From: Verrucomicrobiota bacterium | Lineage (GTDB): Bacteria > Verrucomicrobiota > Verrucomicrobiia > Limisphaerales > JADLHS01 | NCBI GenBank assembly: GCA_013140495.1 | Contig: JABFSR010000084.1 | Span: forward strand, 1 to 52,628 | Length of the DNA: 52,628 nucleotides | Direction: 5' to 3' | Shown here: piece by piece, positions 46,515 to 52,628 of the stretch | Position numbering within the stretch: position 1 is the stretch's first letter | Layout: each line of letters starts with the position of its first letter | Notes under the pieces: generated by a model | Database searches by the model: none | The model's input: the letters and a program-made list of their open reading frames with translations, nothing else | Told to the model about the DNA's origin: nothing | Made by a program: the position numbers and the translations under genes

Positions 46515-46697
46515 ATGAAATCAAGAAAGCAAAGTTTTTGGCAGTCCGCAAAGATACGGCTCATTGAGCGAGGGGAGAGCATTACGGCCCTCGCCCTTCG
46601 GATTGGCTATCCGCGCAACACGGTCAGTCTCGCGATCCACGAGCGCCGGCACATGCCCAAGGTGGAACTCGCGATCCGGAAGGAGTTGGGATTATGA
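46515..46697 (+). CDS. Ner/Cro-like small DNA-binding protein (60 aa)
   Basis: MKSRKQSFWQSAKIRLIERGESITALALRIGYPRNTVSLAIHERRHMPKVELAIRKELGL contains one HTH in the middle (ITALALRIGYPRNTVSLAIH, residues about 23-42). The size and first position in the early operon match Ner of Mu-like phages, which turns down early and repressor promoters during lytic growth. It overlaps the next gene by 4 bases. Confidence 0.8.
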   Translation: MKSRKQSFWQSAKIRLIERGESITALALRIGYPRNTVSLAIHERRHMPKVELAIRKELGL

Positions 46698-46954
46698 AGC
46701 GCGGACGCCCGACAAACCCATTGGTGACGATCCGCAACTGGATCGAGGATGCCCGCAAGGAAATCCGTTGTGCTGGTTGCAGGCACGTCCAACGCTCGCC
46801 ACGGTTTCAAAATCCAAACATCAAATTCCCCGGCATCGGTAAAGATGCTGAGGCGTTAGGAGTTCACAGAATCCATCTCTACCTCGTGTTAACCGGGGCG
46901 CGCACAAGTCATCGCCTTCTTGCCCGCTACAACCAACTCAAGGAGGCGGCATGA
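46694..46954 (+). CDS. Early phage protein with C-terminal HTH-like segment (86 aa)
   Basis: The protein begins KRGRPTNPLVTIRNWIEDARKE, has a single CAGC motif in the middle, and ends IGKDAEALGVHRIHLYLVLTGARTSHRLLARYNQL. The last part resembles a HTH ('DAEALGV.R.HL..VLTG.R.S..L..RY') often seen in phage regulators and 'prophage CP4-57-like' proteins. Overlaps of 4 bases on both sides place it in the early operon. Confidence 0.65.
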   Translation: MKRGRPTNPLVTIRNWIEDARKEIRCAGCRHVQRSPRFQNPNIKFPGIGKDAEALGVHRIHLYLVLTGARTSHRLLARYNQLKEAA

Positions 46955-47130
46955 AAGCACCCAGGAATTATTATCCGGTGGGTTACACGTTTGACGAGGC
47001 CGGGCGGATCGTAACCTGGGCAACTGTGATTACCGGCAAGGACGAGGCTTCCGCCCTTGCGGCGTTCCGCCAGAAAAACCAACACGTTCTTTCAGTCTGG
47101 ATCATCGTCAAGGAGGACGTGGGCGAATGA
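46951..47130 (+). CDS. Small early protein (59 aa)
   Basis: The frame MKAPRNYYPVGYTFDEAGRI, then VTWATVITGKDEASALAAFRQ, then KNQHVLSVWIIVKEDVGE is too short to be picked up by a length cut-off. It starts with AAGGAGGCGGC just before the ATG, one of the few true Shine-Dalgarno sequences in this window, and overlaps both neighbours by ATGA. A compact alpha/beta protein; function unknown. Confidence 0.7.
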   Translation: MKAPRNYYPVGYTFDEAGRIVTWATVITGKDEASALAAFRQKNQHVLSVWIIVKEDVGE

Positions 47131-47364
47131 TCACCAGGCTCAAACTCATTTTCGAGCTGGCGATGATGATCGGGGGATCGGCCTTTGTTTTGTGGGCGCG
47201 GACGCTGGATCGCGACTCAACTGGATTTGCAAACCGTCCGGCGCTGGTTCTACGCGGTGGTCATCCCGGCAATCTTCTTTTACGTGATGCGCGCGGTGCA
47301 GGCGGTGGCGCTTTATTACGAGGCCAAAGCGAAACATCAAACACCAAACTCCAAACACCAATGA
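47127..47364 (+). pseudogene. Small two-helix membrane protein gene with a frameshift
   Basis: Translation from the ATGA overlap gives MITRLKLIFELAMMIGGSAF, then VLWARTLDRDS, a membrane helix. From 47221 the protein-like frame changes by +1: LDLQTVRRWFYAVVIPAIFF, then YVMRAVQAVALYYEAKAKHQ, ending TPNSKHQ and a TGA at 47362. A single-base indel near 47211-47221, or insertion of the 16 nt between two CTGGAT words (47205 and 47221), restores one open frame of about 73-78 residues. Its last residues come from a CCAAACACC repeat. As it stands, the original frame runs through into the next gene. Confidence 0.65.
47332..47360 (+). repeat. CCAAACACC microrepeat copy
   Basis: AAACATCAAACACCAAACTC then CAAACACCA lies at the end of the frameshifted membrane gene and touches the ATG of the next gene at 47361, acting as its U-free leader. 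Confidence 0.88.
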
Positions 47365-47774
47365 ATGCCGGGATTATTTCAGAGCGCGGCTGTGTCAACG
47401 ACCAGCCGCAGCATGGAGCTAAAAACTCAAACATCGGACGTGCTGCGGCTGGTGATCCGCACACAGCCGCGCTCCGGACTAATTCCGAGATCAGGGCGGA
47501 CATGGTCAACGAACTTCTCGCGGCGGCGAGGACGGTTGAATCCGTTGCGGTGTTTCATCCCAGCATGGCGGCGACGGCACGGGCAATCGCGGCGGAGCAT
47601 CGAAGGCAGGCGGACCAGATTGAGGCAAAAGCTGAAATGCTGAAACAGAACTTCGCGGAATCCCACAACTCCACACGCCTCGCCGACGAGAGCACAGCAG
47701 CGCGGGTGGATTTCAAACTCAACGGCGCTGCCTCGTCGTCAGCGCCCACTTTCAAAATGGAGCGTGCGGCATGA
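47361..47774 (+). CDS. Early coiled-coil protein of unknown function (137 aa)
   Basis: The start at 47361 forms an ATGA overlap with the stop of the membrane gene in its shifted frame. The middle (SEIRADMVNELLAAARTVESVAVFHPSMAATARAIAAEHRRQADQIEAKAEMLKQNF) is a strong helical, partly coiled-coil segment. The ends are polar and probably disordered. The longer frame from 47127 arises from the frameshift. No family recognised. It overlaps the next gene by 4 bases. Confidence 0.6.
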   Translation: MNAGIISERGCVNDQPQHGAKNSNIGRAAAGDPHTAALRTNSEIRADMVNELLAAARTVESVAVFHPSMAATARAIAAEHRRQADQIEAKAEMLKQNFAESHNSTRLADESTAARVDFKLNGAASSSAPTFKMERAA

Positions 47775-48277
47775 CAACGGTTCAGCCCTCACTCGATCTG
47801 CGCAACGGCGACGGGACTCGTTTGAATTTCCGGAAGCCGCTCCTGGGCATTGACGGTTGCAAGGGCGCGCTGGGTTTGAGCGAGGATGAAGTGCTTGCCG
47901 AAATTGCCGCACGCCGTCTCCGTTGGGCGTTCGACCTCCGAACGGATGACAGCGAGCGGATGTTCCTCCGCGTGTGGACGCGCGCGGTGGCCGCTTTCGC
48001 GGACGAGAAGATTCAAATGCCGACAGCGCTCAAGGACGTGTTCACCTGGCTGCTGCCACCCAATTCACAATTGCTCGGCGTGATCACAACCGAACAACTC
48101 GAACACGTCGGCTTCGGTACCAGCGGTCACATTCACAATCTGATCTCGTGCGGGAAACTTGAATCGGTCGGCCTGGCGGGGAACCGGAAATCGGTTCACG
48201 GTCGGCGCGGCCCTGGCGGTTCACCAAACGTGACGCGGGCGAGCGTGGAGAAACTTTTGAGGGAGCGGCTTTTTTGA
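47771..48277 (+). CDS. Early protein with a C-terminal winged-helix-like region (168 aa)
   Basis: The N-terminal half contains KPLLGIDGCKGALGLSEDEVLAEIAARRLRWAFDL and a conserved-looking FLRVWTRAVAAFADE. The C-terminal half (ITTEQLEHVGFGTSGHIHNLISCGKLESVG followed by a basic GNRKSVHGRRGPGGSP and VTRASVEKLLRERLF) looks like an excisionase/MerR-type winged HTH. Probably a DNA-binding accessory protein of early replication-transposition. Its stop codon TGA is supplied by the GACGCGAATT repeat that follows. Confidence 0.62.
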   Translation: MTTVQPSLDLRNGDGTRLNFRKPLLGIDGCKGALGLSEDEVLAEIAARRLRWAFDLRTDDSERMFLRVWTRAVAAFADEKIQMPTALKDVFTWLLPPNSQLLGVITTEQLEHVGFGTSGHIHNLISCGKLESVGLAGNRKSVHGRRGPGGSPNVTRASVEKLLRERLF

Positions 48278-48303
48278 CGCGAATTTCACGAATTGACGCG
48301 AAT
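48276..48303 (+). repeat. GACGCGAATT repeat, copy 5
   Basis: GACGCGAATTTCACGAATTG then ACGCGAAT begins inside the stop codon of the preceding gene (T-GA) and ends 8 bases before the next start. It is identical to copy 3. Confidence 0.9.
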
Positions 48304-48311
48304 TAAAAATC

Positions 48312-48506
48312 ATGCTGACCAAACAACAGATCGAGGAAGCGGAAGCGGTGGATGAAACACCAAACACCAAACTCCAAACACCAAGGCAGTGTGGGCATGA
48401 GGGGATTGCGACGGCGCTGCTGCGGGACATGTTTGACAAGAACCTGCGGCTCGCGCCGAGGATGATGGACATCGGGGACTTCAACAGCGCTGAAATGATT
48501 CTGTAA
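48312..48506 (+). CDS. Small early protein interrupted by a microrepeat (64 aa)
   Basis: The frame MLTKQQIEEAEAVDE is followed by TPNTKLQTP, which is encoded by a CCAAACACC repeat (48354-48384), then RQCGHEGIATALLRDMFDKN and LRLAPRMMDIGDFNSAEMIL. The repeat keeps the frame open. Without it the protein would be an ordinary small helical protein. Function unknown. The gap to the next gene (48507-48587) contains another CCAAACACC-type copy (48547-48568). Confidence 0.52.
   Translation: MLTKQQIEEAEAVDETPNTKLQTPRQCGHEGIATALLRDMFDKNLRLAPRMMDIGDFNSAEMIL
48354..48384 (+). repeat. CCAAACACC microrepeat copy inside a small gene
   Basis: GAAACACCAAACACCAAACT then CCAAACACCAA is read in frame as TPNTKLQTP within the 64-aa gene. 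Confidence 0.88.
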
Positions 48507-48546
48507 AGCGCCATTACGCAGGTCAGGCAGATAGCCAGCTACCAGC

Positions 48547-48568
48547 CCAAACACCCAAACACCCAAAA
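48547..48568 (+). repeat. CCAAACACC-type repeat (octamer CAAACACC form)
   Basis: CAAACACCCAAACACCCAAA then AC: tandem 9-nt units in the spacer before the gene at 48588. It forms part of the U-poor leader of that gene. Confidence 0.8.
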
Positions 48569-48587
48569 CGGAAACCATCATCGAAGT

Positions 48588-49229
48588 ATGAGCACCCAAA
48601 TCCAGAAGGCGGAAGTGAATCAGTTCGCGGCGCACACCGAGCGCATCAAGGTTTACGATGCCGCGTTCCACAACGCGTTCAGTCAACAGATGGGTTATGC
48701 CTATCTTGCCGGCTGTGAATTGAACGCCATTAAAGAAGCGCTGCCGCACGGTGAGTTCATGAAATGGAAGGCGAAGTTTCTGCCCGCGATTCCGCACCGC
48801 AGCGCGACTCAATACATGACCTTCCAAACCAAATTGGCAAGTGTTGCCAATTTGCCCACGGTGGGAGAATGCAGGCTGCTCGGCAATGGCGAACTGCCGG
48901 AAAAGGAGAAGGAAAAAATCCTCAAAGCCGTGCATCAGGCGGCGGACGGCAAAACGCTCACGCAACTGTATCGCGACCTTGGCGTGATCCGCGAGAAGAA
49001 ACATCCGGTTCATACGCCGCGCAAGACTGTTTCTCCCGAAGACCAGGTTGACGCGGAGGAAAAAACGGCGGTGGAACTTGCGAATGTGTTTTTGACCGCT
49101 GCGGCCACGCTCGCGCTCGACGACAAGACGATCCTCAAACTCAGCGCGGTCAAGAAGGCGGAAGTCCTTGCCGCGAGCATCAAGGTCAGTGATCTGATCC
49201 GCAAATTCTCCAAGAAAGGTAAAGCGTGA
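48588..49229 (+). CDS. Early phage protein, DUF3102-like (213 aa)
   Basis: The N-terminal half FAAHTERIKVYDAAFHNAFSQQMGYAYLAGCELNAIKEALPHGEFMKWKAKFLPAIPHRSATQYMTFQTKLA (quoted in parts: GCELNAIKEALPHGEFMKW, IPHRSATQYMTF) carries the 'L...K..L.HG.F..W.......S...A..YM' pattern of DUF3102-type phage proteins, which occur near replication and transposition genes. The C-terminal half is helical and basic. It may act in DNA binding; its role is unknown. It overlaps the next gene by 4 bases. Confidence 0.65.
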   Translation: MSTQIQKAEVNQFAAHTERIKVYDAAFHNAFSQQMGYAYLAGCELNAIKEALPHGEFMKWKAKFLPAIPHRSATQYMTFQTKLASVANLPTVGECRLLGNGELPEKEKEKILKAVHQAADGKTLTQLYRDLGVIREKKHPVHTPRKTVSPEDQVDAEEKTAVELANVFLTAAATLALDDKTILKLSAVKKAEVLAASIKVSDLIRKFSKKGKA

Positions 49230-49462
49230 ACCAGGAGGACTTCATTGAACTGGCCACGGGAATGAACGAATGGAGTTCGCTTGTTTGCGATCCGTTGCGC
49301 CTGACGGTGCATCGGTTTCCCGACAACGAATGGTGGGCGCTCTGGCACACGCCGCACCCGCAATCCCTGGGCCGCATCCTGTCCACACCCGAACAGCTTC
49401 GGGAATTCCTGAAAGGTAAAGCCGACGCAGGCAAAGTCCTCGCCCCACAAACAATAACATGA
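49226..49462 (+). CDS. Small early protein (78 aa)
   Basis: MNQEDFIELATGMNEWSSLV, then CDPLRLTVHRFPDNEWWALWHTPHPQSLGRIL and a helical end (TPEQLREFLKGK). The aromatic middle suggests a small alpha/beta fold. It is coupled on both sides by ATGA overlaps, directly upstream of the transposase, so it may be co-translated with it. No family recognised. Confidence 0.6.
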   Translation: MNQEDFIELATGMNEWSSLVCDPLRLTVHRFPDNEWWALWHTPHPQSLGRILSTPEQLREFLKGKADAGKVLAPQTIT

Positions 49463-51576
49463 ACAACACCCTCGCCATGACCGTTGACCAGGGCAACCGC
49501 TCTGTGACCCTGTGCTTTGACATCCCGCAGTGCGACCGAGTTTATTTTTCGACGCTGCCGGAGAAGGTGCAGACGGAAGTCTGGCAACGATTGAAACAGA
49601 TGGCCTTTGTGGCGGCGGCAAAGAAGGTGAACACCGCCTGCAAGCAGGTTGCAGCGTCGTTGAAATCGTTCGCGCGCGGGTTCTCGTGGCAGCGCATCCG
49701 GGCGTTGTTTTATCAGTTCACAAAGGGCACGGACAAATTTGCCGCCGGTGACTGGCGCATCCTGGTGAACTGGTCAAAGGTGGGCGCAAGCCGCTCGGAA
49801 CTTTCCCCCACGTTTATAGAGTTCTGGCGGATGCTCTGCGAACAGCATCAGCGCGTGACGAGTTCGGCGTGGCGTCAACTGGTCTTCGATATTTGGAGGG
49901 GACGCGTCCCCTTTCAAATTAAAGGAAAACGTTATCAGCAAATTCCTGGCTACGACGTGTGGCCGGAGGCTGAACCGGAAACCGATCTGCCCGCCGGCTG
50001 GAGCGAGGGCAACCTCTACAATTACACACCCGACCGTTATGAACTCGCCGCCGCGCGCATCGGCATCCAGAAGGCCAGCAGCCTCGGTTTCAAAATCCGG
50101 ACCACGCGTCTTGGTTTGAAGATCGGCGAGTTCATGGAGTTCGACGATCACGAGTTCAACGTGAAGGTGAATTTCCCCGGCCAGATGCGTTCGATGCGCC
50201 CGCGATGCTTCGGCGCGGTGGATGCGTTGAGCGATTGCATGTTCAGCATGGTGATCAAGCCGACGTTTTGGGACATGGACGCGCAGGCCAAGCAGGTGTT
50301 GAGCGAGAAAGATTTCATGTGGTTCGTGGTGGCTGTCCTGACGCATCGCGGTTATCGGGCGGACATCGGCACGATGTTGCTCGTGGAGCACGGCACGGCG
50401 ACGGTGCGCGGGAACAAGAAGCTGCGCATTGACAATCCGCTCCGTGACGACTTCGAGAAGCGCATCTTCGACGCAACGGGCGGCAAGGTGCGCGTGGATC
50501 GCGGCGGGCGGTTTCACACGAAGGCCAACCCCGGACAGTTCGCGCCGCCGAGCGGCGGCAACTTTCGGTTCAAGCCGCACGTCGAACAATTCTGGCGGAT
50601 GCTCGACGACTGGCTTGACGCGGTGAAAGGGCAGACGGGCAAGGGACGCGACTTTGCGCCCGAGGAAATGGAGCGCACGGATGCCTACAACAACAAGCTC
50701 CTCAAAGTGGCGCAGGCGATGGGCGTTGAGGACGCGAGCAAATTGATTCTGCCACGGATGACCTTCGACGATTTCACGAACGTCGCCACGAAGGTGATGG
50801 GCCTGATCAATGACGATCCCGACCACGCCTGCAACTCGTGGGAGAAATGCGGATTCATCACGAAAGAGTATCGGGCTGAACTAAGTTCCACGTGGAACCC
50901 TCTTGCGCTGCTCGCGCGCGAGCAGCACGAGGTCCAAGCGCTGGTCTCACAGAGCGATCTTCATTTCCGCGTGCGCCGCATGACTCGGGCAGAGGCGGAT
51001 CGGACAGGCACGACGGAACTGACGCCGCTGCCGTTTGAAATGATTCCGTCACTGGTCGGACCTGAGTATGCGGGCAGGCCGATTCCAGTCATCGGCGGCA
51101 AGTTTCAATTCAAGGACTGGCGGCTTGGTCCTGATCCGCTCGTGTTCGTTGCGCAGGATTCCAGCGGGCATCCGCTGCGCGAAGGCGAGCGGTTCATTCC
51201 CTACTGCAATCCGATGTCTCCGGACGCGCTGGTGATCTGCGACGCGAGCGGCTCGGTTGTGAGTGTGTGCCCGCCGGATTTGGAGCCAGCAAAGAACGAC
51301 GAGGCGGGAGTGAAGGCGGCGATGGGTGCGAAGAATCACTGGCAGGCGGTGAAGCTCGCGGGCCAGCGCGCGCGTCACGCGCCCGCAGGCAGCGACGTGG
51401 AGTTCATGAAGCGCCACAACGCGGCGGTGATGGATGGCAAAACGGTTTCTCCAGAGGACAGGCAGCGGCAGAGGAATGTGAAGCGGTTCAGCGGGGATGC
51501 GGAGGTGCTGGCTGAAAACACCAAACACCAAACACCAAACACCAAGGAAGATTTCAGCGCAGAGGCGCTGTTGTAA
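49459..51576 (+). CDS. Transposase of the Mu-like phage (rve/MuA-like, 705 aa)
   Basis: The MuA-type transposase cuts and joins phage ends during integration and replicative transposition. In the centre is an RNase-H-fold core: EFMEFDDHEFNVKVNFPG (Asp about 229/230), then RCFGAVDALSDCMFSMV, MLLVEHGTATV (Glu about 310 at the place of the second catalytic acid), and RFKPHVEQFWRMLDDWL (Glu about 376). The second position is Glu rather than the usual Asp. The C-terminal domain has the beta-barrel-like 'PF.M.P.LVGPEYAG..I...G..F' region and ends with a basic, helical tail for partner binding. Near the end NTKHQTPNTK is encoded by a microrepeat. It overlaps the previous gene by 4 bases and precedes the MuB-like ATPase. 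Confidence 0.88.
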   Translation: MNNTLAMTVDQGNRSVTLCFDIPQCDRVYFSTLPEKVQTEVWQRLKQMAFVAAAKKVNTACKQVAASLKSFARGFSWQRIRALFYQFTKGTDKFAAGDWRILVNWSKVGASRSELSPTFIEFWRMLCEQHQRVTSSAWRQLVFDIWRGRVPFQIKGKRYQQIPGYDVWPEAEPETDLPAGWSEGNLYNYTPDRYELAAARIGIQKASSLGFKIRTTRLGLKIGEFMEFDDHEFNVKVNFPGQMRSMRPRCFGAVDALSDCMFSMVIKPTFWDMDAQAKQVLSEKDFMWFVVAVLTHRGYRADIGTMLLVEHGTATVRGNKKLRIDNPLRDDFEKRIFDATGGKVRVDRGGRFHTKANPGQFAPPSGGNFRFKPHVEQFWRMLDDWLDAVKGQTGKGRDFAPEEMERTDAYNNKLLKVAQAMGVEDASKLILPRMTFDDFTNVATKVMGLINDDPDHACNSWEKCGFITKEYRAELSSTWNPLALLAREQHEVQALVSQSDLHFRVRRMTRAEADRTGTTELTPLPFEMIPSLVGPEYAGRPIPVIGGKFQFKDWRLGPDPLVFVAQDSSGHPLREGERFIPYCNPMSPDALVICDASGSVVSVCPPDLEPAKNDEAGVKAAMGAKNHWQAVKLAGQRARHAPAGSDVEFMKRHNAAVMDGKTVSPEDRQRQRNVKRFSGDAEVLAENTKHQTPNTKEDFSAEALL
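51515..51546 (+). repeat. CCAAACACC microrepeat copy in the transposase gene end
   Basis: AAAACACCAAACACCAAACA then CCAAACACCAA is read in frame as NTKHQTPNTK about 10 residues before the stop codon of the transposase. Confidence 0.9.
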
Positions 51577-51603
51577 ACAAACCAACAAAAAGAGCGACCC
51601 AAA

Positions 51604-52628
51604 ATGAGCGACCCAAACGAAGAGAGATCATTGGAACCATTGCCGCAGTCCAATCTTGGCAACACGGTGCGGGCATCGTGGAACTTCAGCCTGGATGATG
51701 TTCGCGCCAACATTGCGCGCTACGATCCGCACGCGAAAGAAGTTTTGGTGCGGGCGTTCCTCTGGTGCATTGACCACAAGCATCCGATGGCAAAGCCGGA
51801 CTTTGCGAAACGCGTCGGCGTGAGCGACAACCTCATCTACCGGTTGTTGACCGGCAAATATCGCGACGCCAAGACGGACACGCAGCTCGGGCCGAGCGAT
51901 GATCTGATTGCCAGCATCGAAAAGTTCCTTGAACTGGAGCGCGAGCGTTACCTCGGAGGCAAGACGCAGTTCGTGATGACACCGACTGCAAGGAAGATTC
52001 AGACGGCATGCAAGATCGCGCGCGAGTCGCAATCGCCGGTGTTCCTGGTCAGCCCTTCGCACATTGGCAAGACCTGGGCGCTGGAACATTTCACCGCGAA
52101 CAATAATCACGGGCGCACGATCATGTCGCGCATGCGCGCAGCGAGCGGGCTCGGCGGCATGGTCCGGCGTATTGCCGACGATTGCGGCGTGAGCGACAAA
52201 TCCAACACGGCGGCGCTGATTGACCGCATCAAGAACGCGCTCTCACCAGACACACTGCTGATCCTGGATGAACTTCATCTTCTGGCGCACACGTATCGCG
52301 CGGGGTCATTTCACAACTGCATGGAAGTGATCCGCGAAATCATTGACGAGGTGGGTTGCGGCGCGGTGTTGAGCTTTACGATTCTCGAAGACGTCCAGGC
52401 GGCAAGCCAGAAGCAGCTTCAGCAGCTTTGGCGGCGCGGCGTTCACAAGTTCAAACTGCCGACGATTCCAACCATCGCCGACGTGACGGACATACTTGCG
52501 CATAACGGCCTCCCGTTTCCGGACAAGACAATGACGGTGACCGTGGTGAGCGACCGGCAGCGTATCTAGGAAAACCCTTATGAGATTCTGCGACTGGTGG
52601 CCAAACGCGACGCGTTGAAGGCCATCAC
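51604..52628 (+). pseudogene. MuB-like AAA+ ATPase with an in-frame amber codon (reading frame continues past the window)
   Basis: Up to the TAG at 52567-52569 there are 321 residues. An N-terminal HTH (KPDFAKRVGVSDNLIYRLLTGKYRDA) as in MuB is followed by the AAA domain: Walker A SPSHIGKT (Lys about 156), Walker B LLILDELHLL (about 218-227) and an arginine-finger candidate LQQLWRRGVHKF. MuB/TniB-type ATPases choose the target DNA and activate the transposase. After the TAG the same frame continues with ENPYEILRLVAKRDALKAI, typical of the C-terminal helix of this family, to the window end. So the gene is either truncated by a nonsense change, mis-sequenced or recoded. The start is preceded by a 12-bp direct repeat (GAGCGACCCAAA). 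Confidence 0.8.

Larger units (their letters stand above)
17530..52628. mobile_element. Mu-related transposable prophage (siphovirus-like tail), incomplete at the right edge
   Basis: The coordinates are approximate on the left and cut by the window on the right. Evidence is the combination of an rve-type MuA-like transposase, a MuB-like ATPase, an XRE repressor with a Ner-like gene, and the Mu-type head set (gp27-like, terminase, DUF935 portal, protease with nested scaffold, capsid, DUF1320). Tail genes lack any sheath homologue. Early genes run right (46515 onward) and late genes run left (44962 to 17657). This differs from phage Mu, where early and late genes point the same way. Confidence 0.92.

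Noticed and set aside
43504..48303. CRISPR-like array
   Set aside because: The repeats are dispersed, lie in different orientations, and have no regular spacers or cas genes.

Overview
The window looks like a chromosome of a Verrucomicrobiota bacterium, most likely from the Pedosphaera/Limisphaerales side. This is inferred from A/C-rich leaders without a Shine-Dalgarno sequence, a large inverted repeat with a GAGGCACGAGCTACC-type core, the 'STNLTNW' protein motif, and a pectin-degrading GH105-GH28 fusion. No rRNA, tRNA or CRISPR array was seen.

Host part (1 to about 17.5 kb). It opens with the 3' part of dnaK, then two small genes, a 216-bp palindromic repeat element, and groES-groEL closed by a good terminator. 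A two-domain secreted pectinase follows. A leftward cluster (16380 to 7136) encodes a type IV pilus / type II secretion-like machine: three pseudopilin-like proteins, an exported protein, PilM, PilN, PilO, a PilP/GspC-like protein, a secretin and an exported protein. No ATPase, prepilin peptidase or PilC/GspF is in the window. A LysR regulator (start 17487) is the last gene that looks like host.

Prophage part (about 17.5 kb to beyond 52628). This is a transposable, Mu-related prophage that runs off the right edge. An XRE repressor (46028-46465, minus) sits beside a divergent early promoter and a palindromic operator. Early genes run rightward: a Ner/Cro-like HTH, small accessory genes, an rve-type (MuA-like) transposase and a MuB-like AAA ATPase. 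All late genes run leftward on the minus strand from a strong promoter near 45040. They include a lysis or surface group (OmpW-like barrel, class-3 lipase, lipoprotein, membrane/coiled-coil protein), DNA packaging (gp27-like, terminase), the Mu-type head set (DUF935 portal, protease with a nested scaffold gene, cement protein, major capsid, DUF1320), neck genes, and a tail without a sheath gene (tube, short tape measure, hub, fibres), so a siphovirus-like tail is likely. Most late genes are coupled by 4-base ATGA overlaps.

The most unusual features are: (1) many late proteins, including the major capsid protein, carry Sec-type N-termini; (2) several families of short tandem or dispersed repeats (period about 7-10 nt) sit at gene junctions and even inside reading frames; (3) a ~75-nt structured RNA with a 14-position terminal stem follows the first late gene; (4) an in-frame amber codon interrupts the MuB-like gene, with homologous-looking sequence continuing after it; (5) a cold-shock domain, a coupled Dam fragment and a lipase lie inside the late operon. 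All functional calls rest on reading the translated sequence by eye; no database search was run.
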